DNA of 64,000 nucleotides from Psychrosphaera saromensis (GTDB lineage: Bacteria; Pseudomonadota; Gammaproteobacteria; Enterobacterales; Alteromonadaceae), in NCBI RefSeq assembly GCF_002954545.1, contig NZ_MSCH01000003.1:2767991-2831990 (forward strand), read 5' to 3'. The notes beneath the pieces are model-generated. The model made no database searches. It was not told the origin of the DNA and worked only from the letters and a program-made list of their open reading frames with translations. Both the position numbers and the translations under genes were made by a program. Shown piece by piece: positions 52,880 through 62,605 of the stretch (its first letter is position 1; every line of letters starts with the position of its first letter).

Positions 52880-52930
52880 GCCACTTAAATCGCTAATGGA
52901 AATAGCCCATTTAAGACAAGCCAGATAAGC

Positions 52931-52968
52931 AAAAAAGGAAGCCGATATTATCGAGCTTCCTTTTTTAT
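52931..52968. terminator. Bidirectional terminator
   Basis: AAAAAAGGAAGC and GCTTCCTTTTTT form an AT-flanked stem around about 14 nt. It serves the nuclease gene (+) and dgkA (-). Confidence 0.85.
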
Positions 52969-53015
52969 TTGCGTACTTTTGAAATCTTAATTCAAGCGTA
53001 TAAATAAGAGTCTAA

Positions 53016-53381
53016 TTAGACTAATACCGCAACCCAAATTAATATCGCCATAATTAAACTCAATCCCACAGCAGCTGAGCCTAAGTCTTTTGCTAATCCT
53101 GACAAGGGATGAATTTCCAAGCCGACTCGGTCAACCACAGCTTCAATCGCGGTATTAACTATCTCGGTAAAGATCACAAATAACACAGCTAAAATCAAAA
53201 TAATTTGTTCGCTTATGCTGATGTTAAACACAAAGGTTAATGGCGTTACTAACAATAACAGTAGTAGCTCCTGCCTAAATGCAGACTCATTATTAAATAG
53301 CCATTTAAACGCACGCGCTGTATTTAGCATGGCACGATAAATTCTAACCAATCCTTTAGGTTTATTATTAGCATCAAACAT
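53016..53381 (-). CDS. dgkA: Diacylglycerol kinase
   Basis: This small inner-membrane kinase recycles diacylglycerol to phosphatidate. The 121 residues include three membrane helices, the FRQELLLLLL segment near residue 36, and the conserved EIVNTAIEAVVDRVG with the metal-binding glutamate near 73. Length matches E. coli DgkA (122). Confidence 0.95.
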   Translation of the reverse strand: MFDANNKPKGLVRIYRAMLNTARAFKWLFNNESAFRQELLLLLLVTPLTFVFNISISEQIILILAVLFVIFTEIVNTAIEAVVDRVGLEIHPLSGLAKDLGSAAVGLSLIMAILIWVAVLV

Positions 53382-53480
53382 GTTTCTAGTACCTTTATGT
53401 TACTTATATAAGTGATTATTATTGTTTTTTGCTGCCATGATTATGCAATACAAGGTCAGCAAAAAAGTTAAACTAAATTT

Positions 53481-54773
53481 TTATCTGTTAGCTTTAGATC
53501 GGTTAGCCTGTGAGCTCTTAGCTTGAGAGCGATTGCCCGTTCGTTGGCCATTGGCTCTTTGCCCTGCTCTTTTTTTCTGAGCGCCTTTAGTATTCTTTCT
53601 GTTGCTAACCGGCTTTTTGGTTAGGTCAGGTTCATAACCTGGTAACCATTGCTGTAATAAACGCGTATCTAAAATAGCTTCAACTTCATCTAATAAGTAT
53701 TCCTCACCAACACTTAATAGAGAAATGGCTAATCCTTGTTTACCCGCACGGCCAGTTCTGCCGATTCTATGGATATAATCCTCAGCGATATATGGCAATT
53801 GATAATTGATCACATAATTTAAGTCTTGGATATCAAGACCACGAGCCGCAACATCTGTAGCTACTAACGCTCTTATCTCACCGTTTTTAAACTGCTCTAA
53901 TGCTCTTTCTCTTGCACCTTGAGACTTGTCGCCATGAATCGACTCGGTTTTTACGCCGTCTTTCTTCATTTCTTTTGCCAGTTCATCGGCATCTTGTTTA
54001 GTGCGCGTGAATATTAATACTTGATGCCAGTTTTTTGAACCAATTAAATGAGATATTAATTCACGCTTTCTGTCGGCATCAATATTATAAACCACTTGTT
54101 CAACGGTTGCTGCTGCAGTATTACGCTGATCCGCTTCAATTAATATCGCATCATTTAACAAACGTTTACTTAACGTAAATATCGACTCGTCAAATGTGGC
54201 AGAAAATAATAAGGTTTGTCTTGGGCTTGGCAACTTTTTCATTATGCGGCTAATTTCGTCTTTAAACCCCATATCCAACATACGATCGGCTTCATCAAAA
54301 ACTACATATTCAATATTGTCTAAGCTTATATTTTCGTTATATAAGTGGTCTAACAAACGCCCGGGCGTGGCAATAACAATATCAACACCTTGTTTTAACT
54401 CATCAACTTGGTTCTTAATACTCACACCGCCATAAACTAATGCGCTTTTGATATTGGTATTTTGAGAATAGGTATTAAAACTTTTATGTACTTGCTGGGC
54501 GAGTTCACGTGTCGGCGTTAAAATTAACGCTTTAACTCGTTTATCCACTTGCGCCTGTGACGCATTATTTTCTTGTAACTTAATTAACTTATGTAAAATT
54601 GGCAAAGCAAAGGCAGCGGTTTTTCCTGTGCCAGTTTGCGCTCCGGCCATCACGTCTTGACCTTTTAATATATGAGGTATGGCTGCAGATTGAATTTCTG
54701 TTGGCGTGTCATAGCCTGCGTTATTTAACGCTTCTAATAAAAGGGGATGTAAACCTAAGGAGTCAAATGACAT
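53481..54773 (-). CDS. rhlE: DEAD-box RNA helicase, RhlE-like
   Basis: This ATP-dependent RNA helicase has 430 residues. The Q motif PTEIQSAAIPHIL is near 20, Walker A AGAQTGTGKTAAF near 42, DEAD in VFDEADRMLDMGF near 160, SAT in LLFSATFDES near 195, and the C-terminal motif VI YIHRIGRTGRAG near 345. The tail after about 390 is basic and low-complexity (repeated KGAQKKRAGQRANGQ type), as in RhlE. RhlE rather than another paralogue is suggested by FDSLGLHPLLLEAL at the start. Confidence 0.88.
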   Translation of the reverse strand: MSFDSLGLHPLLLEALNNAGYDTPTEIQSAAIPHILKGQDVMAGAQTGTGKTAAFALPILHKLIKLQENNASQAQVDKRVKALILTPTRELAQQVHKSFNTYSQNTNIKSALVYGGVSIKNQVDELKQGVDIVIATPGRLLDHLYNENISLDNIEYVVFDEADRMLDMGFKDEISRIMKKLPSPRQTLLFSATFDESIFTLSKRLLNDAILIEADQRNTAAATVEQVVYNIDADRKRELISHLIGSKNWHQVLIFTRTKQDADELAKEMKKDGVKTESIHGDKSQGARERALEQFKNGEIRALVATDVAARGLDIQDLNYVINYQLPYIAEDYIHRIGRTGRAGKQGLAISLLSVGEEYLLDEVEAILDTRLLQQWLPGYEPDLTKKPVSNRKNTKGAQKKRAGQRANGQRTGNRSQAKSSQANRSKANR

Positions 54774-55010
54774 AGTGTGTAACGCTCATAATCTTAACAA
54801 AAAACGATTTTAACAAATAAACGATGTGTTTTTCTGGTTAATTTATTTAATCCATAATAGCCATTGCAACTTGTTCATTTCTGGCTAATATAAGATTGTA
54901 AGCTTTAAAGCGTGTTTATCTTTTATTTATATTGAACGAAAGTAAAAGCTTTAAGTCAGAGATTAAGCACGCCCTATTTTTCACTGTTACATTTGTTATT
55001 AAGGTTGTTT

Positions 55011-55373
55011 ATGAAAATTAATATTTCCGGTCACCATTTAACTATTAAAGATTCAATCAAAGAACATACATCAGAAAAACTAACAAAAATAAGCGAACAC
55101 TTTCCCGATATCATTGCCGTAAACGTCATTCTCTCTATAGATAACAAAAAAGTGGCTATGGTTGAAATGGACACGGTATTTCACTCTCAAAAGATAACGA
55201 TTAAAGAAACTAAAGACGATATGTTTCAGGCTGTAACTAGTGCCGTACAAAAACTCCATAGAGTATTAACAGATAAAAAAGGCATAGAACAAGCGAATCG
55301 AAATGATCACGTTGATGAAGTTGAGCCGGATCATACTCACGAACATATTCAAAATTTGAATTTATCTCAATAA
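55011..55373 (+). CDS. hpf: Ribosome hibernation promoting factor / YfiA-family protein
   Basis: This short-form hibernation factor binds in the 30S decoding channel during stationary phase. From ATG 55011 there are 120 residues; the preferred start gives MKINISGHHLTIKDSIKEH, the family N-terminus. The core continues KLTKISEHFPDIIAVNVIL and TIKETKDDMFQAVTSAVQKL. The acidic, histidine-rich tail (HVDEVEPDHTHEHI) is longer than in Hpf and nearer to RaiA/YfiA in length. Therefore the choice between hpf and raiA is open. Confidence 0.85.
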   Translation: MKINISGHHLTIKDSIKEHTSEKLTKISEHFPDIIAVNVILSIDNKKVAMVEMDTVFHSQKITIKETKDDMFQAVTSAVQKLHRVLTDKKGIEQANRNDHVDEVEPDHTHEHIQNLNLSQ

Positions 55374-55396
55374 ACTCCCCTATTTATTACCATCTA

Positions 55397-55427
55397 ATAA
55401 AACCAGTACTAGTTACTGGTTTTATTT
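55397..55427 (+). terminator. Terminator of the hibernation-factor gene
   Basis: AAAACCAGTA, CTAG, TTACTGGTTTT followed by ATTTTAATTT: a stem of about 9 bp. Confidence 0.75.
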
Positions 55428-55504
55428 TAATTTCACTTACTGTGTAATTATTTTTTGTTTGCACGGTCTTATAGGTTAAGGTCTACTAGAATAGAGTTTA
55501 ACTG

Positions 55505-57796
55505 ATGGAAACGGCAAAATTGGAAATCAACAGCGCATCATTACAACGTAATGCAAACCGTATATATGGCGTCGTTGTCGTACTCGGAATTTTATTATCG
55601 GCCTATGTTTATTTATCAGCAGATAAAATTGAAAGCGGTACCTTACAATTAATTGAACACGAAATTCCTATTTTTGGTCAACTTCAGCAACTCGACTCCG
55701 CGCTAACTGAGCAAGAATTATATTTAAATGAATATTATGCAAACCAAGATAGAAACTTATATTCTGTTGACTTCAAAAACACCTCATTAAAAACAGAACA
55801 ATTGCTGAAGCAACTTCTCGAATTCAATGTTGCACCGCAACAGATCACAGAATTAACCCAAGAACAAAGAAAAATCACCGAGCTAGCCGTAATATTCGAT
55901 CAAAACATGCAGTTTGGTACAGGCGCCAAATGGGACATCGCCAGAGAGCATTTAGGTATGTTTTCTATGTACCGCCAACAAACTAAACCTATTGTCAAAA
56001 GTATTGCAGCAGACACCGACGAGCGTGTTATGCAGCAATATAAAGATACTAAAAAAAACTTAAACCAAACCTCTTATATCGTATTGGCTTACAGTATTTT
56101 AATGTTCATTGTTGCTACTTTCATTGGCCGTTATATTAAAAGCTTTATTTTGGTTTCAGTAAAAAACAAACGTCTAGCGTTATTTCCACAAAGAAACCCT
56201 AATCCTATTATTAGTTTGGATAAAAAAAATAACGTCAGCTTTGCCAACCCAGCGACAGACAAACTAGTTACAACATTAGCCATAAGCAAAGAATTGCTTT
56301 ATCAGTCAATAATAGAACAAGCTAAACCAGTACAAGAGCAAATATTACTTAGCCAACAAGTTCATGATAGATTTGAATTTTCAATTGGCAATAAAACGTT
56401 AGACTGCGAAATACATTGGTTAGATGACCTAGAGACCTGGGATTTACATTTAGCTGATGTCACGCAAAAGAAATTAGCAGAAGAGAAACTGAATTATCAG
56501 GCTTATCATGACCAAACGACGGGCTTGTTTAATAAAAACAAATTCTATGAAACGCTAAACTCACAATGTGAACAAGAAGAACACTTTATTGCTGGTTCTT
56601 TTGAAATAAGAAATTACAGTAAATTAATCTCTCAATTAGGCATAGAACAAACGGCAAAATTCGTTGTAGAAGTAACTGAGCTCTTATGCCCGTTATTAGA
56701 AGACATTATTGATGACTATCCATTTACTCTTTACCAAACCTCAGAAAAACAGTTTTCTATTATTATAGAAGCTGACTTTTGCACTGAACGTTTACATAAA
56801 ATAGTGCATCAAATAGAAACAAAAATAGAAAGAGAGACCTTTTATAACGCCAAGCACATTGAATTAGATTTTGGCTTCTGTTGTTTCCCTGAACATGCAA
56901 ACGACAAAAGTAGCATTATGAAATGTTTAAACATTGCCCTTGATCATGCTATTTCTACTGAGCACTCCTCTCTAATAATTTATTCTCACTCTCTAGGTGA
57001 TGCCATATCTAAAGAACTCGCTATCACTGAGCAGCTGCGTATTGCCATTAATAACAAAGAATTAGAGCTGTATTTCCAGCCTCAACTGAATATTCAAAAT
57101 AACACTATTGTCGGGCTCGAGACGTTAATTCGCTGGCCTACCGAGAATGGTTTTATTCCTCCGGTTGAATTTATTCCATTAGCTGAGAAGTCAGGCTTAA
57201 TTATTCCGTTAGGTGAATGGATTGCAATTAATGCGTGTAAACAAGCTAAGTACCTAATAGATCAAGGTTATAAAGATATTGTGGTAGCAATCAACATATC
57301 ACCACAACAATTCCAACATCCAGACTTTTACAATATGATCGTTGGCGCTTTAGCCTTCACTAAGGTGCCAGCTCATAACATTGAGTTAGAGATCACTGAA
57401 GGCGTGATCATGTACAACGAAGCCGACACTATTGATTTATTACATAAATTAAAAGCAGTTGGTCTTATGTTGTCGATTGATGATTTTGGAACGGGCTATT
57501 CTTCATTAAGTTATTTGAAGCAATTCCCAATTGATAAATTAAAAATAGACCAGTCGTTCATTTTTAATATTAATACTGATGCAGCGGACAAAGCCATTGT
57601 GAATACGGTTGTAGACTTAGGTAAGAACTTAGGACTAACGTTAATTGCAGAAGGCGTAGAAGAGTCTGAGCATTTAGATATTTTGAAGAAGATGGGCTGT
57701 CAGGAAATTCAAGGTTACTATTTCAGTCGCCCTCTTCCTGTACTTCAATTGCATGAGTTTTTGCAGAATAACCAAGACCTGAAAGAATTGGCATAA
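55505..57796 (+). CDS. Membrane-bound EAL phosphodiesterase with degenerate GGDEF domain
   Basis: This protein would degrade c-di-GMP. Its 763 residues show a membrane helix (YGVVVVLGILLSAYVYLSA), a periplasmic region, a second helix near 195-212, a PAS-like segment (ISLDKKNNVSFANPATDKL), and a GGDEF-like domain near 335-500. In that domain the GGDEF signature is replaced by TSEKQF, so it should not make c-di-GMP. The EAL domain has ETLIRW, AINISPQQF, ELEITEGVI, IDDFGTGYSSL, KIDQSF and GVEE, so the catalytic residues are in place. Monocistronic. Confidence 0.93.
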   Translation: METAKLEINSASLQRNANRIYGVVVVLGILLSAYVYLSADKIESGTLQLIEHEIPIFGQLQQLDSALTEQELYLNEYYANQDRNLYSVDFKNTSLKTEQLLKQLLEFNVAPQQITELTQEQRKITELAVIFDQNMQFGTGAKWDIAREHLGMFSMYRQQTKPIVKSIAADTDERVMQQYKDTKKNLNQTSYIVLAYSILMFIVATFIGRYIKSFILVSVKNKRLALFPQRNPNPIISLDKKNNVSFANPATDKLVTTLAISKELLYQSIIEQAKPVQEQILLSQQVHDRFEFSIGNKTLDCEIHWLDDLETWDLHLADVTQKKLAEEKLNYQAYHDQTTGLFNKNKFYETLNSQCEQEEHFIAGSFEIRNYSKLISQLGIEQTAKFVVEVTELLCPLLEDIIDDYPFTLYQTSEKQFSIIIEADFCTERLHKIVHQIETKIERETFYNAKHIELDFGFCCFPEHANDKSSIMKCLNIALDHAISTEHSSLIIYSHSLGDAISKELAITEQLRIAINNKELELYFQPQLNIQNNTIVGLETLIRWPTENGFIPPVEFIPLAEKSGLIIPLGEWIAINACKQAKYLIDQGYKDIVVAINISPQQFQHPDFYNMIVGALAFTKVPAHNIELEITEGVIMYNEADTIDLLHKLKAVGLMLSIDDFGTGYSSLSYLKQFPIDKLKIDQSFIFNINTDAADKAIVNTVVDLGKNLGLTLIAEGVEESEHLDILKKMGCQEIQGYYFSRPLPVLQLHEFLQNNQDLKELA

Positions 57797-57814
57797 AGCC
57801 TTGGTAAACTCGCT

Positions 57815-57855
57815 ACTAGATTTAACTATGGTGTTTACCATTGGCTAAATCTAGT
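57815..57855. other. Long stem-loop between convergent genes
   Basis: ACTAGATTTA pairs with TAAATCTAGT, and inside it ATGGT pairs with ACCAT around GTTT. It lies between the converging EAL and DEAD-box genes but has no T tract on either strand. It could be a factor-assisted terminator or an mRNA 3'-end protector. Confidence 0.55.
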
Positions 57856-57875
57856 ACAACAAACGTTAAGCTATA

Positions 57876-59156
57876 TTACTTGCTCGCTTTATTCTTTTTA
57901 ACGACACCGCCTAAACGGCCTTTTTTAAAGCGACCTACTCGTTCAATTTGAGTTTCTGTCACTTTATTCGCACGGTTTGGTCTTACTTGAGATTCAATAT
58001 TTTTAAGTAATACACTTCTATTACTTACTTCATAACCCGGACGAGAAATACGTTTGATTTTAGTGCCGATTAAACGTTGAATCTTATCAACAATTTGCTC
58101 TTCTTCACGGCTTACAAAAGAGATAGCGCGACCTTTATTACCCGCACGACCTGTACGTCCAATTCTATGCACGTAATCTTCTGGTAAATACGGTAAGTTA
58201 AAGTTAACAACACAATCTAACCCTTGAATATCAATACCACGAGCCGCAACTTCAGTCGCGATAAGCACTTGAACCTTAGCTGATTTAAAATCGGCTAATG
58301 CTCTACGTCTGGCACCTTGTTTTATATCGCCATGACAAATTGCCACTTCAATACGTTTTACCTGTAACGACGCTAATAATCTATCGGCCTGTTCTTTAGT
58401 GCTGGTAAATACCAATACTTGGAACCAGTTAAACTCTTCTAATAAATCGATAAACAGTTCAACTTTTTTACGCTCTTCCACCGGATACATTATATGGTCA
58501 ATGGTGTCTGCAGTTACGTTTTGCCTAGCAACACTAACAATAGTGTGATTGTTTAAAATCTTTTTAGCCAGCTCACTTACTGCATGGGATGTTGTGGCTG
58601 AAAATAATAACGTTTGACGAGTTTTAGAGGTGAAATTCATTAGCTTTTGCACGTCAGTAATAAAGCCCATATCAAGCATACGGTCAGCTTCATCTAATAC
58701 CACAAACTCAACTTCTGAAAGGTCTACATTACAAACTTCAATATGTTCTAACAAGCGACCGGGTGTCGATATTAATACATCCACACCTTTTTTAAGTTTT
58801 GCTGCTTGGCCTGCCATTTTACCGCCGCCATAAAGCGCCGTAACATTAAATGGTAGAAATTGAGCGTAATTACCAATTGTCTCAGCTAACTGCTCAGCAA
58901 GCTCACGCGTTGGCGTTAATATTAACGCTCTTGGTCTTTTAGAATCTGTTGTTCTTGGCTTATCAATTAGCTTTTGTAAAACAGGAATTGAAAACGCGGC
59001 TGTTTTACCTGTGCCTGTTTGCGCATTCGCTAAAATGTCTTTGCCTCTGCGAGCAGGCGTAATAGCCTGTTGCTGAATTGGTGTCATTTTACTGTAACCG
59101 CACGCATCTACTGCTTTTTGCAGTTCTGGGGCTAAATCTAAAGATGAAAAGTTCAT
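57876..59156 (-). CDS. DEAD-box RNA helicase
   Basis: This is a second RNA helicase of 426 residues. The Q motif KMTPIQQQAITPA is near residue 22, Walker A ANAQTGTGKTAAF near 42, DEAD in VLDEADRMLDMGF near 155, SAT in LLFSATTSHA near 188, and motif VI YVHRIGRTGRAG near 335. The C-terminal tail is basic and short. It is related to the RhlE/SrmB group; I cannot assign the paralogue. It has about 185 nt of leader, and cold-shock control is common for such genes but not shown here. Confidence 0.88.
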   Translation of the reverse strand: MNFSSLDLAPELQKAVDACGYSKMTPIQQQAITPARRGKDILANAQTGTGKTAAFSIPVLQKLIDKPRTTDSKRPRALILTPTRELAEQLAETIGNYAQFLPFNVTALYGGGKMAGQAAKLKKGVDVLISTPGRLLEHIEVCNVDLSEVEFVVLDEADRMLDMGFITDVQKLMNFTSKTRQTLLFSATTSHAVSELAKKILNNHTIVSVARQNVTADTIDHIMYPVEERKKVELFIDLLEEFNWFQVLVFTSTKEQADRLLASLQVKRIEVAICHGDIKQGARRRALADFKSAKVQVLIATEVAARGIDIQGLDCVVNFNLPYLPEDYVHRIGRTGRAGNKGRAISFVSREEEQIVDKIQRLIGTKIKRISRPGYEVSNRSVLLKNIESQVRPNRANKVTETQIERVGRFKKGRLGGVVKKNKASK

Positions 59157-59340
59157 GTTAATTGTCCTAATGACTAAAATTGCAAAATGAGTCTAATACT
59201 AATTGAATTAATAAATACTTATGCAGGGCTACAGATAAAAATTGATGGCGGAGTATACAGGAAAATCCTAAATAAGACTTAAATGATTCACTATTCGAAT
59301 AAAAAACATTCAAATAGCTTATATCCGCCTGTATGCAAAG

Positions 59341-60942
59341 CTAACTCCAATCTTGTTTTATCCAATCACTCGCTCTTTCTGCAACCATAATAGTGGGAGC
59401 ATTAGTGTTGCCGCCCATTAAATTAGGGAATATAGACGCATCCACCACTCGTAATCCCGTTATGCCATGAACCAGAAGTTTAGGAGTAACAACCGCCATG
59501 TCATCAACACCCATTTTACAGGTACCAATCGGATGATAAATAGTGTCCGCTTTTTGTCTTATTTTTTCAATTAACGCGTCATCGGATAATTCATATTCAT
59601 TATCTATAGACGACTTTCTATATTTGGTTAACGGAGCTTGCTGCATTATCTCATTGGCGATACGAACGCCTTTTAGCATAGTTTTTATATCGTCTTCATG
59701 GGATAAAAAATTAGGGTCGATTAATGGCGCATCAAGTGGGTTATTGGAGGCTAAGGTTACGCTACCTTTACTCTTTGGTCGTAATATACAAGTGTGATTA
59801 CTATAGCCATGAATGAAAGATGATCTGACTTTTCTTGCATGATCTTCCACCACGGCTATCAAAAAATGCAGCTGAATATCAGGTCTATCTAGGCTTGCAT
59901 CTGTTTTTAAAAATGCGCCAGTTTCAGCAAAGTTAGAGGCAAATATGCCCTTTCGCTTAAATAAGTACTTTATTGCCTCTATAGCAAAAAAGGCGATACC
60001 TTTAACAGATAAACCAAACAGTTTATGAGTATTGGCTTTGTAGCTAGTAATAAAATCTAAATGATCTTCAAGGTTTTTGCCAACACCAGCTAATTGGTGT
60101 TGTTGTTCAATACCAAATGGCTCTATGTCTTGCTTATCGCCAATTCCAGACAACAATAATAACTGCGGCGAAACAAAAGCGCCAGCAGACAAAATCACTT
60201 CTTTTTTTGCGTTAACCGTTAACATTTTATTTTTATATAAAAGCTCAACGCCTGTGCAATGCTTATTATCTAACTGTAACTTAGTCACGCGGGCATTGGT
60301 TAAAATGGTGAGATTTTTGCGTTCTCTAACCTCAGGAGTTAAATACGCTTTTGCGGCACTACAGCGGCGTCCATTGATTTGAGTGACTTGATAATGGCCA
60401 ATTCCCTCTTGTTCAATACCATTAAAGTCATTATTAAATTTATGCCCTAAAGCCTGTCCAGCTTGAATAAAAGCATTGGCTACAGGATGTTCAGAACGAG
60501 AGTCACTGACAAATAAAGGACCATCATTACCGTGTAAGTCGTCTTTAAAAGAAAAGTTATATTCGGATTTTTTAAAATACGGTAAGACATCGTTCCAGCC
60601 CCAACCTAACGCTTGCCAATCGTCGTAATCCTGTTGATGACCACGTATATAAATCATCGCATTAATCGAACTAGAACCGCCCAACACTTTACCTCTAGGC
60701 TGATAACCTCTGCGGTTATTTAACTGTTTTTGTTCACTGGTATCGTATGCCCAGTTTTTGTATTTGGTTGGCACCATAACTGCTGCGCCAATAGGTACAT
60801 GTACCGCAGCTACATTTTTATCATCGGAGCCCGCTTCAATGAGCAACACATTATAATCTTCTACTTCTGATAGCCTAGCTGCCAGTACACAACCAGCAGA
60901 TCCACCACCGACAACAATAAAGTCATATTCTGTATTTACCAT
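59341..60942 (-). CDS. GMC-family FAD oxidoreductase (choline/alcohol dehydrogenase type)
   Basis: This 533-residue flavoenzyme would oxidise an alcohol. The FAD motif is [19 protein letters not shown] near residue 7, GMC signature 1 is [19 protein letters not shown] near 82, signature 2 is [20 protein letters not shown] near 252, and the catalytic histidine lies in [11 protein letters not shown] near 468. The final [17 protein letters not shown] is typical. It resembles BetA-type choline dehydrogenases, but no betaine aldehyde dehydrogenase or betI lies nearby, so an alkanol or polyethylene-glycol type substrate is equally possible. Confidence 0.88.
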   Translation of the reverse strand: MVNTEYDFIVVGGGSAGCVLAARLSEVEDYNVLLIEAGSDDKNVAAVHVPIGAAVMVPTKYKNWAYDTSEQKQLNNRRGYQPRGKVLGGSSSINAMIYIRGHQQDYDDWQALGWGWNDVLPYFKKSEYNFSFKDDLHGNDGPLFVSDSRSEHPVANAFIQAGQALGHKFNNDFNGIEQEGIGHYQVTQINGRRCSAAKAYLTPEVRERKNLTILTNARVTKLQLDNKHCTGVELLYKNKMLTVNAKKEVILSAGAFVSPQLLLLSGIGDKQDIEPFGIEQQHQLAGVGKNLEDHLDFITSYKANTHKLFGLSVKGIAFFAIEAIKYLFKRKGIFASNFAETGAFLKTDASLDRPDIQLHFLIAVVEDHARKVRSSFIHGYSNHTCILRPKSKGSVTLASNNPLDAPLIDPNFLSHEDDIKTMLKGVRIANEIMQQAPLTKYRKSSIDNEYELSDDALIEKIRQKADTIYHPIGTCKMGVDDMAVVTPKLLVHGITGLRVVDASIFPNLMGGNTNAPTIMVAERASDWIKQDWS

Positions 60943-61061
60943 TTTCTTCTCATAATGTGTTTAAAGTAACGCCATGGCAAACTACCCAAACATGTCTGCA
61001 GTTGCAACTTTGTTAGACATATTCACCGTTATAGCGTTTGCATAAACTGATATAAAAGTCA

Positions 61062-61100
61062 TAAAAAAAGCAGACTTAATAAGTCTGCTTCGTTTTATTT
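61062..61100 (-). terminator. Terminator of efpL
   Basis: The minus strand reads AAGCAGACTTATTAAGTCTGCTTTTTTTAT: a 9-bp stem plus T7, about 25 nt after the stop. Confidence 0.9.
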
Positions 61101-61115
61101 ATACATACTAAATTA

Positions 61116-61691
61116 TTATTTAGAGTCAGCTCGACCTAAGAATTTTTGTTCTGTCGTGCTTACTTTAATGTTATCACCGGTAGAAATATGCTCAGGAACT
61201 TGAACAACTAAGCCAGTTGATAAAGTCGCAGGCTTAGTTCTTGCTGTGGCAGAACCACCTTTTAATGCAGGTGCCGTTTCTTCAATAACCAATTCAACAC
61301 TGGCTGGTAAATCAAGAGCAACAGGCATGCCTTCAATTAAGATAACGCTTAAACCTTGAGTATCTTCATTAATGTATAACATTTCGTCTGCAATCACAGA
61401 TGTGTTGATGTGATATGGCGTGTAATCTTCATTATCCATGAATACTTGTTGTTCACCGTCGACATAAGAAAACATAGACGCACGACGCGTTAAGTCAGCA
61501 AAATTTAACATATCGCTGTCTTTAAATGTTTCATCAACTTTACCACCAGTAACGACATCATACATACGCATACGGTATAAACTACCGCCAGCTCTACCTT
61601 GTGGTACTGAGCGTTCAATATCTCTTACGATCATTACTCGACCGTTAAATTCGATAGCGGCATTCTTTTTTATATCACTAGCCTTTGGCAT
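61116..61691 (-). CDS. yeiP: Elongation factor P-like protein EfpL (YeiP)
   Basis: This EF-P paralogue relieves ribosome stalling at proline-containing motifs. From the second methionine at 61691 there are 191 residues, starting [10 protein letters not shown] as in E. coli YeiP (MPRANEIKK); the frame itself opens three codons earlier. The tip loop [12 protein letters not shown] places an arginine at residue 33, the position of Arg33 in EfpL as I remember it, so no lysine modification is expected. The C-terminal [20 protein letters not shown] is typical. Monocistronic with its own terminator. Confidence 0.93.
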   Translation of the reverse strand: MPKASDIKKNAAIEFNGRVMIVRDIERSVPQGRAGGSLYRMRMYDVVTGGKVDETFKDSDMLNFADLTRRASMFSYVDGEQQVFMDNEDYTPYHINTSVIADEMLYINEDTQGLSVILIEGMPVALDLPASVELVIEETAPALKGGSATARTKPATLSTGLVVQVPEHISTGDNIKVSTTEQKFLGRADSK

Positions 61692-61700
61692 AACATTCAT

Positions 61701-62107
61701 TTCCTAAAAAAATTTGCGAAAAGTTACCACGAACTAAAGTTGACGCCAAACTTTTTAACCAACTCTAACTAAAAAATTATTTCACCCACTAAGCACACCG
61801 TCATTTTCCTGTTAGTTTTTACTTTTGAATCTATCTTTGAATTTACTTTTAAAGGCTGCATAAAGCTCTGATAACTCGCATTTTATTTACGTATGTCGAC
61901 AAATCACTGTTGAATCTAGATTTAAATTAATATTTTGAGACGATTCACTAAGTTTAAGAGATGAGTCACTAATGAACTAAATCTTATGTTTAGTAGTATA
62001 GTGTTATGAACTTTACTAATTACAATCAGGCAATAGTAAATACAACGAAGTACTATCATTTAATAGCAACTTAACCTTCGCTTACTTATTAGCAATGGAG
62101 ATAAATC
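61701..62107. other. Intergenic region between divergent efpL and the molybdenum hydroxylase genes
   Basis: This 407-bp AT-rich gap contains TGGAGATAAATC directly ahead of the ATG at 62108, a good ribosome-binding site. I see no other gene, repeat or clear promoter. Confidence 0.45.
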
Positions 62108-62605
62108 ATGATTACGTTTACCGTTAACGATGAAACGCGTGAATTTTCGGGCGACCCTACCACCCCGGTTCTTTGGTATTTGCGAGATGAAATGCAACTT
62201 ACTGGACCTAAATTTGGATGTGGAATGGGTCTGTGTGGCGCTTGTACTATTCATCTTAACGGCGTTGCTCAGCGCTCATGCATATTGCCAATCTCCGCAA
62301 TCTCAGGTAGTAAAATAACCACTATTGAAGGTTTAAGTAAAGACGGCGAACACCCTGTACAACAAGCCTGGGTAGAACACAAAGTGCCTCAGTGCGGTTT
62401 CTGTCAATGCGGTCAAATGATGCAAGCAGCCAGTTTACTAGCAAGTAACCAAACGCCTAGCGATGAAGAGATTGTACAAGGTATGTCAGGCAACATTTGT
62501 CGATGTGGTACTTATCCTAGAATTCATAAAGCGATTAAATCTGCATCAAAAACAATAGCAGGTGTTGAATATTACGTTCCTGAAAAAGCAGGTGAAAAAG
62601 TATGA
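62108..62605 (+). CDS. iorA: [2Fe-2S] subunit of an isoquinoline 1-oxidoreductase-like molybdenum hydroxylase
   Basis: This small electron-transfer subunit has 165 residues. The plant-ferredoxin cluster GCGMGLCGACTIHLNG is near residue 38 and the second cluster CGFCQCGQMM with SGNICRCGTYPRI near 100-140. This is the standard layout of xanthine-dehydrogenase-family small subunits. The next gene overlaps it by 4 nt (ATGA). There is no separate FAD subunit gene between them, which points to the IorAB type that passes electrons to a cytochrome. Confidence 0.9.
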   Translation: MITFTVNDETREFSGDPTTPVLWYLRDEMQLTGPKFGCGMGLCGACTIHLNGVAQRSCILPISAISGSKITTIEGLSKDGEHPVQQAWVEHKVPQCGFCQCGQMMQAASLLASNQTPSDEEIVQGMSGNICRCGTYPRIHKAIKSASKTIAGVEYYVPEKAGEKV

